From Candidatus Gracilibacteria bacterium (GTDB lineage Bacteria > Patescibacteriota > Gracilibacteria > UBA1369 > UBA12473), in NCBI GenBank assembly GCA_041658685.1, contig JBAZZS010000002.1, positions 1 to 64,000 of the forward strand: a stretch of 64,000 bases of DNA. The letters run 5' to 3'. The translations under genes and the position numbers were made by a program. Of the stretch, positions 8,357 to 17,332 are shown piece by piece. The notes under the pieces were generated by a model. It searched no databases. It worked only from the letters and a program-made list of their open reading frames with translations, and was not told the origin of the DNA. The number at the start of each line of letters is the position of its first letter. The stretch's first letter is position 1.

Positions 8357-9538
8357 TCACGTTACGATTTCCCCCAATTTATTTTCTTCTACGGCTTGAC
8401 GGAGTTCCAGGGCGATGCGCTCACCGTAACTCATGGTTTCTCCATATAAATACCCGGTGATTGGCGTAAACCGAGTGCCCGGCGACCCCGGGATACGCAT
8501 CGAAACATCAAACACGACCAAGACTTCGCGCCCTTCTTCGGCGGCAATGGCACCTTGCAAGGCGAACGGTCCGATCATCCCGCCTTTGATCTCTTTTTTG
8601 AGTGTGGCGATGAATTTTTCTCCGGCTTCAAAGGCTTTTTCCAACAACGATTCTTTGGTGGTGCAAGCGATGTGTCCGGTTTCAATCATCGAGGGCTTGT
8701 ATCCGCCCTTAATCAATGTGCGTTGAGTCTCGGCATCGAGTCGCAAAAATCCGTCGAGACTGGTTTGGCGGCGCGTGTCCGTTCCCATGAGTTCGAGTTC
8801 TCCGTTCAAATTGGAGTAAAAATAATTAAAATTAACCGGTGCGCCCAAAACAAATTCTTCGATCACGGAACGGTCGAGATCTTTGCGTGTGATTTTCCCC
8901 AGAGCAATCATCTTGGCGCCAAAGTCGAAATACGCGGCCGTACTTGTAATCACGAAAAAAGCGCGTTCATACCCGCGAATCGCTTCATTCACTTTGACCA
9001 AAAGCGGTCCGCCTTTTTGTGTCACAAAATGTTCATCTAATCGTTTTCTCAACTTTTTTTCATCCAAATTTTCTTCGCCTTTTCGAATCATGCGCGGGGT
9101 GCGAATCCCGGCTTTTTCCAAAAGATGATATTGGTTGAGGGGTTGATCGCGCTCCTCGAGTTTGACCAATACACGATTGCCGTAAATCGGCACATCGAAT
9201 TCTTTTTCGATCTTTGCAAAATCCTTAAAATAAACCCAAAAATAACGGTTGTGGATGAAAATGGCGTTGCGTTTGCGCAATTCTTTTTGCACATTGGGCT
9301 TTAAAATATCTGAAAATTGATCCACCAAAATCACGTCATCCACGCAACCGAGCGTTCCTTCTTCACGCGTTTTAAAATATTTTGTGTAAGTTTTTTCGCG
9401 GCCTTTTTGTGCGATTACGAGAGTTTTAAAACCGTATTTTTTCGCACCATGGCACACGTCAAGAGCGCTATGCCCTCCCAAGGAGGCAATGGTGATGTTT
9501 TGGGGGTCGTACGACTTGAGGGTTTTGGCAATATTCAT
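8357..9538 (-). CDS. PurP-like ATP-grasp protein, divergent paralogue
   Basis: 393 residues from the ATG at 9538 (a TTG 18 bases upstream is in frame but less likely). It has the PurP layout: IASLGGHSALDVCHGAK at the N-terminus, a middle ATP-grasp region, and a C-terminal FDVSMRIPGSPGTR close to the PurP metal/phosphate motif. PurP makes FAICAR from AICAR, ATP and formate in archaea. Here the glycine-rich ATP-grasp loop, which reads GALGGSGYF in the second copy at 10248-11279, is replaced by EAIRGYERAF. Substrate or activity may therefore have changed. A 10-kb minus-strand neighbourhood also contains purH. Confidence 0.75.
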   Translation of the reverse strand: MNIAKTLKSYDPQNITIASLGGHSALDVCHGAKKYGFKTLVIAQKGREKTYTKYFKTREEGTLGCVDDVILVDQFSDILKPNVQKELRKRNAIFIHNRYFWVYFKDFAKIEKEFDVPIYGNRVLVKLEERDQPLNQYHLLEKAGIRTPRMIRKGEENLDEKKLRKRLDEHFVTQKGGPLLVKVNEAIRGYERAFFVITSTAAYFDFGAKMIALGKITRKDLDRSVIEEFVLGAPVNFNYFYSNLNGELELMGTDTRRQTSLDGFLRLDAETQRTLIKGGYKPSMIETGHIACTTKESLLEKAFEAGEKFIATLKKEIKGGMIGPFALQGAIAAEEGREVLVVFDVSMRIPGSPGTRFTPITGYLYGETMSYGERIALELRQAVEENKLGEIVT

Positions 9539-9649
9539 AAAAAAGGAGGGGGTCAAAGGATCAACGGCCCCAGTTTAGCAAAAATGTCAAAAAAAGTCTT
9601 ATGAAAATACCATTTAGTTAATCTGGGGGAAGAAGCACTTTATGTTTTT

Positions 9650-10186
9650 TTACAATCCCAATTTCTCCGCAATCCCCTGCATGGCCCTCAGCACAATCTC
9701 GACATGTTCTTCAAAAGGCACCCCGAGATCGTCAGCGCATTTTTTTAAATCCTCTCGATCAATTTGCGCGGCGAACCCTTTGTCTTTCATCTTTTTCAAC
9801 ACGGATTTCACCTCAACGCTCCCGATTTTTTTATCCGGACGCACCAATGCTACCGCAGTGACGAATCCACTCAAGCGATCTACGGCTTTGAGCGCTTTTC
9901 CCATCAAACTCTCTGCCGGGATGTCTCCGTGCTCCTGAATCGCCTGCACAATATTGGCGGGCACATTCATTTGCTCGAGAATCGGTTTGCCTTTGGTGGG
10001 ATGTTCTTGCGGCCATTTTTCATAATCGAAATCGTGCAAAACTCCGGCGACCGCCCACATTTCCTCGTCTTCCCCAAATTTTCGAGCGTACGCGCGCATG
10101 CCCGCTTCCACGGCGTAACTGTGTTTGTGCATATTTTTATTCTGTAAATTTTCTTGCATGATGCGATGCGCGTCGGGGTAGTTCAT
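9650..10186 (-). CDS. HD-domain protein (predicted metal-dependent phosphohydrolase)
   Basis: 178 residues. Metal-site residues of an HD/HDIG-type domain are visible: an early H-x-x-A motif (MHKHSYAVEAGM), then GVLHDFDYEKWP (the HD dyad plus a following Asp), and EHGDIP. Substrates of such domains are usually nucleotides or cyclic nucleotides. It lies between the two PurP-like genes, with 111 and 61 bases on either side, so a role in purine nucleotide handling is possible but only by context. Confidence 0.82.
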   Translation of the reverse strand: MNYPDAHRIMQENLQNKNMHKHSYAVEAGMRAYARKFGEDEEMWAVAGVLHDFDYEKWPQEHPTKGKPILEQMNVPANIVQAIQEHGDIPAESLMGKALKAVDRLSGFVTAVALVRPDKKIGSVEVKSVLKKMKDKGFAAQIDREDLKKCADDLGVPFEEHVEIVLRAMQGIAEKLGL

Positions 10187-10247
10187 AATATGTTGTAATT
10201 TTATAAGATAGGAGCGCCGTACTGGTACGGGTTTTTCAGGTTAAAAA

Positions 10248-11279
10248 TTAGCCTAAAATCTTCTCCATCTCCCCGCTCTCAATCCCCTTCTTGATATCGC
10301 GAGCGAGGCGGCGGCCGGTGGACATGGGCTCATTGTAGCGCAACCAGGTGTACGGCGACCCGTTGATGTACGGATTGGTTCCGGCCACGATGCGGGCGGA
10401 AATTTCAAATACAAAATAATTCAAATCCGTATCAATAATTCCCTCCAAGCAGAACGGGCCAAAAAGCCCTTTGCCTTCCACTCCGGCCAATGTGCGAGAA
10501 GTTTCCACCACGCGTCGACCCATCTCATAAAATCCGGGCAAAAGCGACTCACGCACCACCAACGGAATGTTCCCTGTGACGGTGTAACTGGTGCGAAGAT
10601 TGGCCACCAATTGATCCTTGGCCGCGATGCGACCGATGGAGTCGGCATTGGATTCGTAACGTTTGTCAAAACTCATGATTTCCAACTCATCCGTGAGCGG
10701 AGAATAAAAATAATGCACGTACATCGGAACTCCCACGATGTATTCTTGAATCGCGTATTTTTTATGGTCCGGATAGTCCTTGATGCGTTCGTAAAATTCC
10801 TCGGTGGAATTGGCGATAAAATAACCGGACCCGCCCAAGGCTCCGTGAAATTTAATGATCACCGGACGATCTATTTCCTCCGGGGTTTTGAAAACTATTG
10901 GGAGCGTAAGTCCGGCTTTCGCAAGCCATGTTCGCTCCATGGCTCGGTCCGATTCCCATTTTAAAATTCCTTTGGTGCCGTAGTGCATGACCTTGAGTTT
11001 TGCCACAGCGTCAGGGCCCAAGTAGCTGACAAAAGACCCATGCGGAATCACGATGGCATTACGATGAATGAGCTCCTCTTCGAGTGTTGGAAAATCTTTG
11101 AAATGTTCAATTTCTAGAAATTCATCGACCGATCCATAATGCTCATAAAGCGGGCGCGTTTTGGGGGTCACCACGCATAAGGTACGGAATCCTTCATCTT
11201 TAGCGCCTTTCATGATTTGCAAAGCCGTGTGACTGCCGATCGTGGCAATGCAATAGTCTTGAATTTGAGTTGAATGCAT
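10248..11279 (-). CDS. purP: PurP: formate-dependent AICAR ligase (FAICAR synthetase) homologue
   Basis: 343 residues, close to the family's usual length (about 360). IATIGSHTALQIMKGAK, PHGSFVSYLG, the ATP-grasp loop IIKFHGALGGSGYF, the FDKRYESNADSIGR stretch and the C-terminal FEISARIVAGTN all follow the PurP pattern. PurP converts AICAR to FAICAR using ATP and formate, replacing the 10-formyl-THF-dependent step of PurH. Because a full-length PurH is also encoded (15676-17247), the two would be redundant unless PurP serves formate-rich or folate-poor conditions or another reaction. The assignment is by motif, and the substrate is inferred. Confidence 0.85.
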   Translation of the reverse strand: MHSTQIQDYCIATIGSHTALQIMKGAKDEGFRTLCVVTPKTRPLYEHYGSVDEFLEIEHFKDFPTLEEELIHRNAIVIPHGSFVSYLGPDAVAKLKVMHYGTKGILKWESDRAMERTWLAKAGLTLPIVFKTPEEIDRPVIIKFHGALGGSGYFIANSTEEFYERIKDYPDHKKYAIQEYIVGVPMYVHYFYSPLTDELEIMSFDKRYESNADSIGRIAAKDQLVANLRTSYTVTGNIPLVVRESLLPGFYEMGRRVVETSRTLAGVEGKGLFGPFCLEGIIDTDLNYFVFEISARIVAGTNPYINGSPYTWLRYNEPMSTGRRLARDIKKGIESGEMEKILG

Positions 11280-11371
11280 GGGGGAGGATTTATTAAAATG
11301 CGATGTTTTGGAAAACTTACCACAAAACAGCAGATTTTGTCGAGGGAAAACTTTTTAAAAACAAGAGATTT

Positions 11372-12220
11372 TTAAATCCTTCTTTTTTCGAAAGCCCATT
11401 TTTGAGCAAAGTCACCGCCATCCACTTTAAGTGCCCATGTATGTACAGCGGTTATTACTTCTAGATTGATATGCTGAATGCTTTGACGTGCTTCTTCTCT
11501 TATGTCGGGGTGACAACGGATCTTTTTTCCCCCTTTTTCCATTGCTAAAATACGTGCCACTTCGATATTTACCGATTCTTCATCGTTGCTTACTGCTTCC
11601 AGTATTTTAGCTCCTTTTCCCTTAAATCTTTCTAATGCACGGAGAAAAGAAGGGTGGTTGTGACCAAAATTAAAAGCTGCCCACTCTACATTACAATCAC
11701 ATACAGAAGAACTTAAATCAGGATCAGGGCCTATTTTAGGGAAGATCGTATAATTCAATGGGTCTCCCAACTTTACAGTTCCAAGTGTTATGCCTTGCTC
11801 CGTAGCTAATTCGCGCAAACCGGCCTCAGCACAACCAAGCTTTGCAAGAATTGCATCCCAAGGTTGACCCTCTGGGACAAGATAGGCTTTTACCATTGAT
11901 TTTGACCATAAAATCCATCCGGGCCAATCCCCCCCATGACGTAGAGAGTTGCTATTGAGGCAACGTAAAGATTTTACGAGGAGATCTCTATCTAAAAATT
12001 TCGCGCATGGGTCCCTTTCGATGACAGTCCTACAACGTGGCCAGAGCTTAAATTGATCGTCTTCCCCATCTGCTCCTTTTAGGGGAAGGCAAAAAGCGGC
12101 TCGAGCTGCTTCGGCATCTGCATTTCCTGAAATAAGCGAGGGAATTTGTTGTAGGGTTTCAGCTATTTCTCTTAATAATCTTTGTTGTTCAGAAGTGTTC
12201 TCCGAGGCAAGTTCTACCAT
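11372..12220 (-). CDS. Hypothetical protein
   Basis: 282 residues from the ATG at 12220 (a TTG at 12256 is in frame). It has no signal peptide or membrane span and is mixed alpha/beta with scattered cysteines (8-9). The first 60 residues look helical (ENTSEQQRLLREIAETLQQ). I do not recognise a family. The gene stands alone between htpX and purP, with a good promoter of its own at 12263-12291. The 92-base gap to the next gene is A/T-rich with no clear terminator. Confidence 0.55.
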   Translation of the reverse strand: MVELASENTSEQQRLLREIAETLQQIPSLISGNADAEAARAAFCLPLKGADGEDDQFKLWPRCRTVIERDPCAKFLDRDLLVKSLRCLNSNSLRHGGDWPGWILWSKSMVKAYLVPEGQPWDAILAKLGCAEAGLRELATEQGITLGTVKLGDPLNYTIFPKIGPDPDLSSSVCDCNVEWAAFNFGHNHPSFLRALERFKGKGAKILEAVSNDEESVNIEVARILAMEKGGKKIRCHPDIREEARQSIQHINLEVITAVHTWALKVDGGDFAQKWAFEKRRI

Positions 12221-12262
12221 GATTGAAAAGGCTAAAAATATTCCTTTTAAAACCAAGGATAT

Positions 12263-12291
12263 AATTTAACCAAAAAAGCTTAATCCGTCAA
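12263..12291 (-). promoter_or_regulatory. Sigma-70-type promoter for the hypothetical gene at 11372-12220
   Basis: On the minus strand TTGACG (complement of 12286-12291) and TAAATT (complement of 12263-12268) are 17 bases apart. They match the consensus 5 of 6 and 4 of 6. The start codon is about 40 bases downstream. Confidence 0.6.
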
Positions 12292-12307
12292 GTACTGTTT
12301 TGTTTTT

Positions 12308-13207
12308 TTATAAATTCATCTCTCTCAGCGCCTTCACCCGCGCCTCAATCGGCGGATGGGTTGAGAACAGATTGGACCACGTTTTCTTTTTGAATGGGCT
12401 GGAAATATAGAGATGGGCCGTGCCGTGACTTGCGGTTGGAAGCGGGGTTGAATCTTGTGAAATTTTTTCCAAAGCACTGGCGAGGCCTTCGGGATAGCGC
12501 GTGAGCAAGGCGCCTGAGGCATCGGCCAAGAATTCACGCTTTCTGGAAATGGCGAGTTGCATGAGCATTGAAATCAACGGCGCAAAAATAATCAACACAA
12601 GCCCCACCACCATCATGATGAGTTGTAGTTGACCGCTTTTCCGGCCTCCTCCCCCACGGCTGTGAAAACTCCAATGCCAAAAAATATCGGTTAAAATCAT
12701 GATCACCCCGGCCAAGGCGGCCACGAGGGTCATGAGTCGAATGTCGTAATTGCCGATGTGGGAAAGTTCATGTGCAACCACGCCTTCGACCTCTTTTTTC
12801 TCGAGTCGTGAAAGCAATCCCGTGGTGATGGCAATGGACGCGGTTTCGGGCTTGCGGCCTGTGGCAAACGCGTTCATGGCCTCGGATTGGATGAGGTAAA
12901 TTTTCGGGACCGGAAGGCCTGCGGAAATACAAAGGTTTTCAACGAGGTTGTAAACCATTGGATTGTCTTGTTTTTGAATCGGTTTGGCACCATTGGCGGC
13001 CAAGGCGATTTTGTCCCCGGTGAAATAGGCCACAAGCGTCCAGATAAAAGAAATCGCGGCTGCGATGATCAATCCAATCATGCCTCCTCCGGGACTTTGT
13101 ACTTCTGCGAGTAAAAAACCCACAGCCATGACAAAAACCATGAATAGGAGGAGTATTCCTCCGGATTCCCACTTGTTTTTTGAGATTTGAGTGTAAGCGA
13201 GGGCCAT
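12308..13207 (-). CDS. htpX: HtpX-family M48 membrane metalloprotease
   Basis: 299 residues from the ATG at 13207. Two N-terminal membrane spans (about 17-35 and 43-63), then the zinc site HELSH at 146-150 within VVAHELSHIGNYD, two further hydrophobic spans (about 160-215), and the downstream EFLADASGA segment that supplies the third zinc ligand. HtpX degrades misfolded membrane proteins. The frame extends upstream to 13324 but the added part overlaps lemA. lemA starts the operon and htpX follows 10 bases later, the usual LemA-HtpX pairing. Confidence 0.92.
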   Translation of the reverse strand: MALAYTQISKNKWESGGILLLFMVFVMAVGFLLAEVQSPGGGMIGLIIAAAISFIWTLVAYFTGDKIALAANGAKPIQKQDNPMVYNLVENLCISAGLPVPKIYLIQSEAMNAFATGRKPETASIAITTGLLSRLEKKEVEGVVAHELSHIGNYDIRLMTLVAALAGVIMILTDIFWHWSFHSRGGGGRKSGQLQLIMMVVGLVLIIFAPLISMLMQLAISRKREFLADASGALLTRYPEGLASALEKISQDSTPLPTASHGTAHLYISSPFKKKTWSNLFSTHPPIEARVKALREMNL

Positions 13208-13217
13208 AGTGAATGAA

Positions 13218-13838
13218 TTACTCTTTCTTCTTGGCTTTAGGTTTTTCCGGAGCCTCTGTTGGGGCCACCGGGGTTGCTGGCGCAGTATCGAATTTAACAG
13301 CCACAACCTCTTTTTCCGCTGCATTGTCTAACTCAAAGAAGGGTTCTCGGTGAAACCCAAACATTTCGGCGAACAAGGTGTTGGGGAAAATCTCGGTCTT
13401 GGTGTTGTAATCTCGCACATTGCCATTGTAGAAACGACGAGCTGCTTGGATTTTATCTTCGGTGTCGGTTAAATCGCGTTGCAATTCCAAAAAGTTTTGG
13501 TTGGCCTTAAGGTCCGGATAATTTTCCGAAACCGCGAATAAGGTTTTCAACGCACCGCTCAACATGTTTTCGGTCTTGGCTTGAGCCTCGGGGTCGCCTT
13601 GATTTCCGATCGCGTTGGCACGGGCTTTGGTCACATTTTCAAGCACTCCTTTTTCATGCGTCATGTAGCCTTTCACCGCTTCCACCAAATTCGGGATGAG
13701 GTTGTAGCGGCGCTTCAATTGCACATCAATATCCGACCACGCCTCTTTCACGCGATAGCGCATGCGCACAAATGAGTTGTACATCACTCCAAGCCATAAC
13801 AAGAGAACCACCACAATGCCCAAAATAATCATCGGCAT
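13218..13838 (-). CDS. lemA: LemA family membrane protein
   Basis: 206 residues. One N-terminal membrane helix (about 3-20), then the family core: MYNSFVRMRYRVKEAWSDID, RRYNLIPNLVEAVKGY, and a long helical bundle with ENYPDLKANQNF. The topology places a short N-terminus outside and a coiled domain inside the cell, or the reverse; the sequence does not decide. The C-terminal 35 residues are Pro/Ala/Lys-rich and disordered. It is the first gene of a lemA-htpX pair. LemA's biochemical role is not established. Confidence 0.9.
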   Translation of the reverse strand: MPMIILGIVVVLLLWLGVMYNSFVRMRYRVKEAWSDIDVQLKRRYNLIPNLVEAVKGYMTHEKGVLENVTKARANAIGNQGDPEAQAKTENMLSGALKTLFAVSENYPDLKANQNFLELQRDLTDTEDKIQAARRFYNGNVRDYNTKTEIFPNTLFAEMFGFHREPFFELDNAAEKEVVAVKFDTAPATPVAPTEAPEKPKAKKKE

Positions 13839-13917
13839 AAAAACATCTTTTAAAGATATAAAAAGTTGCCCGGATTATAGTCCGAAAAGAGGGGGAAATG
13901 CAATGAAGTTGGGAAAT

Positions 13918-14817
13918 TTAACGTCGTGCCTCTTCTATTTCTTTCAATGCTCGAATCACGCTCTCGTTTTCCACGACGGATGATCCTTGCGTTCGTCCTA
14001 ACTGGACCATGAATCCATTGAGAAAATCGATTTCCGTGGGTTTCCTTTCCGTTAAATCCTGCCAGGTCGAAGAATAATGATCCGCGTATCGCCATCCTTC
14101 AAAAATTTTCGTCCTTAAACTCTCTCGCTCTTCTAATGGGAAAGCGGTGGCAAGAATCGCATGACATTCCTCAAAAAGATGTTCAATGCGAGCACTGAGG
14201 ACAGGGTCGGAAAAAAGTTCGGCAAAAGTTTTATTATGAATGGCAGAAAGCCCGTTCAAACAACAATTTACGATTGATTTTTCTGCACGACAGAGATCCA
14301 AATCCGGTTCGGTACTACAAAGAATTTGGGCGGACTGAAAAATTTATGAAACCCTTTGCCCGTCCGGAGAATCTTCCACTTTCCATCCTTTTCCCGTATT
14401 CGTTGTCAAAAGTCTCTCTCCATCAATCCGAAATCCATCAAAAACCGAAGCCACCATCAATCTTTGCTCTCCCAGTAGGTTGTTAAATTGAGCGTTATCC
14501 ACGAGACCATTTTGGATGCTCACCAAGGAACCGGCCCGAACTCGCGCTTGTTGAATTTGAGCCAAAATATCGTGCAAATGATGCAGTTTTGTGGCGAGGA
14601 CCACGAGATCGTAGCTTGAATTTTCGGGTAAAGCAGTCAGACGCGGAGGCATCGCATATTTTCTTTCCTGGATTCGAATAGTATCTCCCAAATGAGCGAT
14701 TTTCCCTCTTCCTAAAAGATCCACAGAACAACCTCCAGCATGCAATTTTGCTCCTAAAAAAGTGCCGACCGCCCCACCCACCACCAGGATTTTCCTTTCT
14801 GAAGGATTCTCTTCCAT
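13918..14817 (-). pseudogene. Ketopantoate reductase (PanE/ApbA)-like gene with an in-frame TAA
   Basis: Two pieces lie in one reading frame. 14344-14817 encodes the N-terminal NAD(P)-binding domain (ILVVGGAVGTFLGAKL, then VVLATKLHHL and SIQNGLVDN). It stops at TAA (14344-14346). The same frame continues open without interruption and encodes the C-terminal helical domain (KSIVNCCLNGLSAIHN, then EFHAIL-like and FLNGFMVQLGR) down to 13918. Between the halves only the stop codon differs from a normal ORF. It is most simply a nonsense-mutated gene; readthrough or an assembly error are alternatives. The start is the ATG at 14817. Confidence 0.72.
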
Positions 14818-14905
14818 GCCAAAGCAATAATAAATTAAGGGCTTATTCTTGCCCAGAAACATGAATTTGTCACGCGAATTTTAACTTTTTACTTTTTATC
14901 CCAAA

Positions 14906-15667
14906 TTATCTCGAAAACCACAATCCCACTCCGGCCACAACTATCAGATAAACCGCAAAAACCGTTAACCGGTGATTTTTTAAGAATCGCATCAAAAACG
15001 CGATGGCGAGATAGCCGATCACGGCAGACGTTACGAAGCCGACCAAAACCAATTCCGTACCGGGGAGAGGCACTTCTCCCTTGAATACGCGAATCCCGGT
15101 GAGAAATACGGCGCCGGCGATCGCAGGGATGCCGAGAAGGAATGAGAATCGGGCCGCTTCTTCTCTTTTAAATCCGAAAAATAACCCGGTGCCGATGGTC
15201 ATGCCGGAGCGTGAAATTCCGGGAAGCAAAGCCAAGGCTTGCGCTACGCCGATCACGAACGTGTTGAGCAAAGTGAATTGTTTTTTTTCATCGAGTTTTG
15301 CCACTCTTTCCGCGAATAAAAAGAAAACCGCCATTACGAGCAAAAACAAACTCACGGCCATGGGGTTTCGAAACGTGGCATCCATCCAATCTTCGAGCGT
15401 AAATCCGACCACCACAGCCGGAAGCGTGGCAATGACGATGTAAACGATGAGTTTTTTTTGTCGAAACAAGCCCCAAATATCCTTCCAAAAATAAGCGACA
15501 ATGGCGAACAACGTCCCAAAATGCAGGGCCACATCAAAACCCTTCAAATCGGCTAAGGGTAGCTTAAAAATAGACTCCATCAACACCAAATGCCCATCTG
15601 AAGAAATGGGCAAAAATTCTGTGATGCCTTGGAGAATGCCGAGGAGGAGGGCTTGGAGGAAGGTCAT
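14906..15667 (-). CDS. uppP: Undecaprenyl-diphosphatase UppP (BacA)
   Basis: 253 residues with about seven or eight membrane spans. The two family motifs are present: EFLPISSDGHLVL (17-29; the usual Thr is Asp here) and LLPGISRSGMTIG with the catalytic Arg/Ser. It dephosphorylates undecaprenyl diphosphate at the membrane so the lipid carrier can be reused for peptidoglycan and surface-glycan synthesis. It lies 9 bases downstream of purH on the same strand, so the two are probably transcribed together, although functionally unrelated. Confidence 0.93.
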   Translation of the reverse strand: MTFLQALLLGILQGITEFLPISSDGHLVLMESIFKLPLADLKGFDVALHFGTLFAIVAYFWKDIWGLFRQKKLIVYIVIATLPAVVVGFTLEDWMDATFRNPMAVSLFLLVMAVFFLFAERVAKLDEKKQFTLLNTFVIGVAQALALLPGISRSGMTIGTGLFFGFKREEAARFSFLLGIPAIAGAVFLTGIRVFKGEVPLPGTELVLVGFVTSAVIGYLAIAFLMRFLKNHRLTVFAVYLIVVAGVGLWFSR

Positions 15668-15675
15668 GAGGAAAA

Positions 15676-17247
15676 TTAATGCTTAAACGACCTTATCCCG
15701 CTGAACACCATGGCCAAACCGAGTTCATCCGCGCGCTTGATCACGTCTGCGTCGCGCATGGAACCGCCGGGTTGAATGATGGCGGAAACGCCGCAACGAT
15801 GAGCTTCTTCCACTCCGTCTGCGAACGGAAAGAATGCGTCGGAAGCCAAGACTGAGCCTTTGATTCGATCGCCGCCTTTGTGTGTGGCAATGAAAACCGA
15901 GTCCACACGGGACATTTGGCCGGCACCGATGGCGATGATCACATCAATGCCTTTTTCTTGATCGGTCTGAGCAAAAACCACGGCATTCGATTTCACGTGT
16001 TTGACGATTTTTCGGGCAAAAAGCATGGTCTGAATTTGCTCCTTCGTGGGCTGGACCTTGGTTACGACCTTGAGATCCTTTTCCGTGACCTCGTATTGAT
16101 CCGACGTTTGAATCAAAAGTCCTCCACTCACACTCTTGACGTCGCGTTCATTGGGATTTTTTCGCAATTCGCCGGTTTCGAGAAGGCGCATGTTTTTCTT
16201 AGCAGTTAACAGTTTCAACGCGGCTTTTTCAAACGACGTGGCCACAATGATTTCCACAAACAATTTGCTGTCAATGATGCGCTGGGCAATCGAGGTGGTG
16301 CACTCGCGATTCATGCCAATGATGCACCCGAACGCAGACAACGGGTCCACGTTGTAGGCCGCGTCAAAGGCGGTGTCGATGTCTTTGGCCGACGCCACGC
16401 CGCACGGGTTGGTGTGCTTGATGATGGTCACGGTCGGGCGTTCAAAGTCCCCCACAATTTTCAAGGCCGCATCCACGTCGAGAATATTATTGAACGAAAG
16501 TTCTTTGTTGTCCTGCAAAAGTCGTGCATTGGTCACATTTGGGTATTGGTTGCTGGGATCTCTGAAAAAAGCGGCTTTCTGATGCGGATTTTCGCCATAG
16601 CGCAATTTGCGAACTTTTTCATAATGCAAGTTGAGAAGTTCCACAGTCCCGCCCTGACTCTTCAAATAATCGCTGATGGTTTCATCGTAAAAATACGTGC
16701 GATCAAACGCGGTGATGGCCAATTTTCGGCGTGTTTCCATACTGATTCCGCCGTCATGTTCCCATTCGTCCATCACGAGTTTGTAATCTTTGATGCTCGT
16801 CACAATACTCACATGTTTAAAGTTTTTGGCTGCGGCTCGAAGTAAAGTCACGCCTCCGATGTCGATTTGCTCAATCGCCTCTTCTTCGGTCACTCCTTCT
16901 TTGGCAACCGTTTCCTTGAACGGATATAAATTCACCACCACCAAGTCAATAGGTTTGATTCCGTTCTTTTCCGCTTCCTCAATATCTTGGGGGTTGTCGC
17001 GGCGCATCAAAATCCCGCCCGCCACTTTGGGGTGAAGGGTTTTCACTCGGCCTCCAAATACCTCGGGCGAACCGGTGTAGTCCCCGATTTCAATGACCGA
17101 AACCCCGTTTTCCTTGAGTAATTTCGCGGTTCCTCCGGTGGACAAAATTTCCACCCCTTTGGCCTGCAATGCCTGCGCAAAAGGCACCAGATTCTCTTTG
17201 TCGTACACGCTGATGAGGGCTCGTTTTGGGGTTTGGATGTCAGACAT
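15676..17247 (-). CDS. purH: Bifunctional AICAR transformylase / IMP cyclohydrolase PurH
   Basis: 523 residues, the full family length. Residues 1 to about 145 are the MGS-like IMP cyclohydrolase domain (LISVYDKENL, STGGTAKLL, GGRVKTLHPKV). About 190-523 is the AICAR transformylase, with the catalytic KHTNPCG at 277-283 intact. It performs the last two steps of IMP synthesis using 10-formyl-THF. Two PurP-like genes nearby supply an alternative for the first of these steps. The leader before the ATG is CTAA-rich (complement of 17248-17280), with no Shine-Dalgarno sequence. Confidence 0.96.
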   Translation of the reverse strand: MSDIQTPKRALISVYDKENLVPFAQALQAKGVEILSTGGTAKLLKENGVSVIEIGDYTGSPEVFGGRVKTLHPKVAGGILMRRDNPQDIEEAEKNGIKPIDLVVVNLYPFKETVAKEGVTEEEAIEQIDIGGVTLLRAAAKNFKHVSIVTSIKDYKLVMDEWEHDGGISMETRRKLAITAFDRTYFYDETISDYLKSQGGTVELLNLHYEKVRKLRYGENPHQKAAFFRDPSNQYPNVTNARLLQDNKELSFNNILDVDAALKIVGDFERPTVTIIKHTNPCGVASAKDIDTAFDAAYNVDPLSAFGCIIGMNRECTTSIAQRIIDSKLFVEIIVATSFEKAALKLLTAKKNMRLLETGELRKNPNERDVKSVSGGLLIQTSDQYEVTEKDLKVVTKVQPTKEQIQTMLFARKIVKHVKSNAVVFAQTDQEKGIDVIIAIGAGQMSRVDSVFIATHKGGDRIKGSVLASDAFFPFADGVEEAHRCGVSAIIQPGGSMRDADVIKRADELGLAMVFSGIRSFKH

Positions 17248-17332
17248 AGAAAATTGGGGGTTAGGAATAGGGGGAAATTCACCTTATCTCAGCTGCGTCA
17301 CGAAAATTCAACATGCAGCTGATATTCAGTTG

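Noticed and set aside
14341..14348. Stop-codon recoding as an explanation for the broken reductase and sigma-like genes
   Set aside because: Both breaks are TAA, while TAA, TAG and TGA all end normal genes here, and the known code change in this part of the tree affects TGA only.
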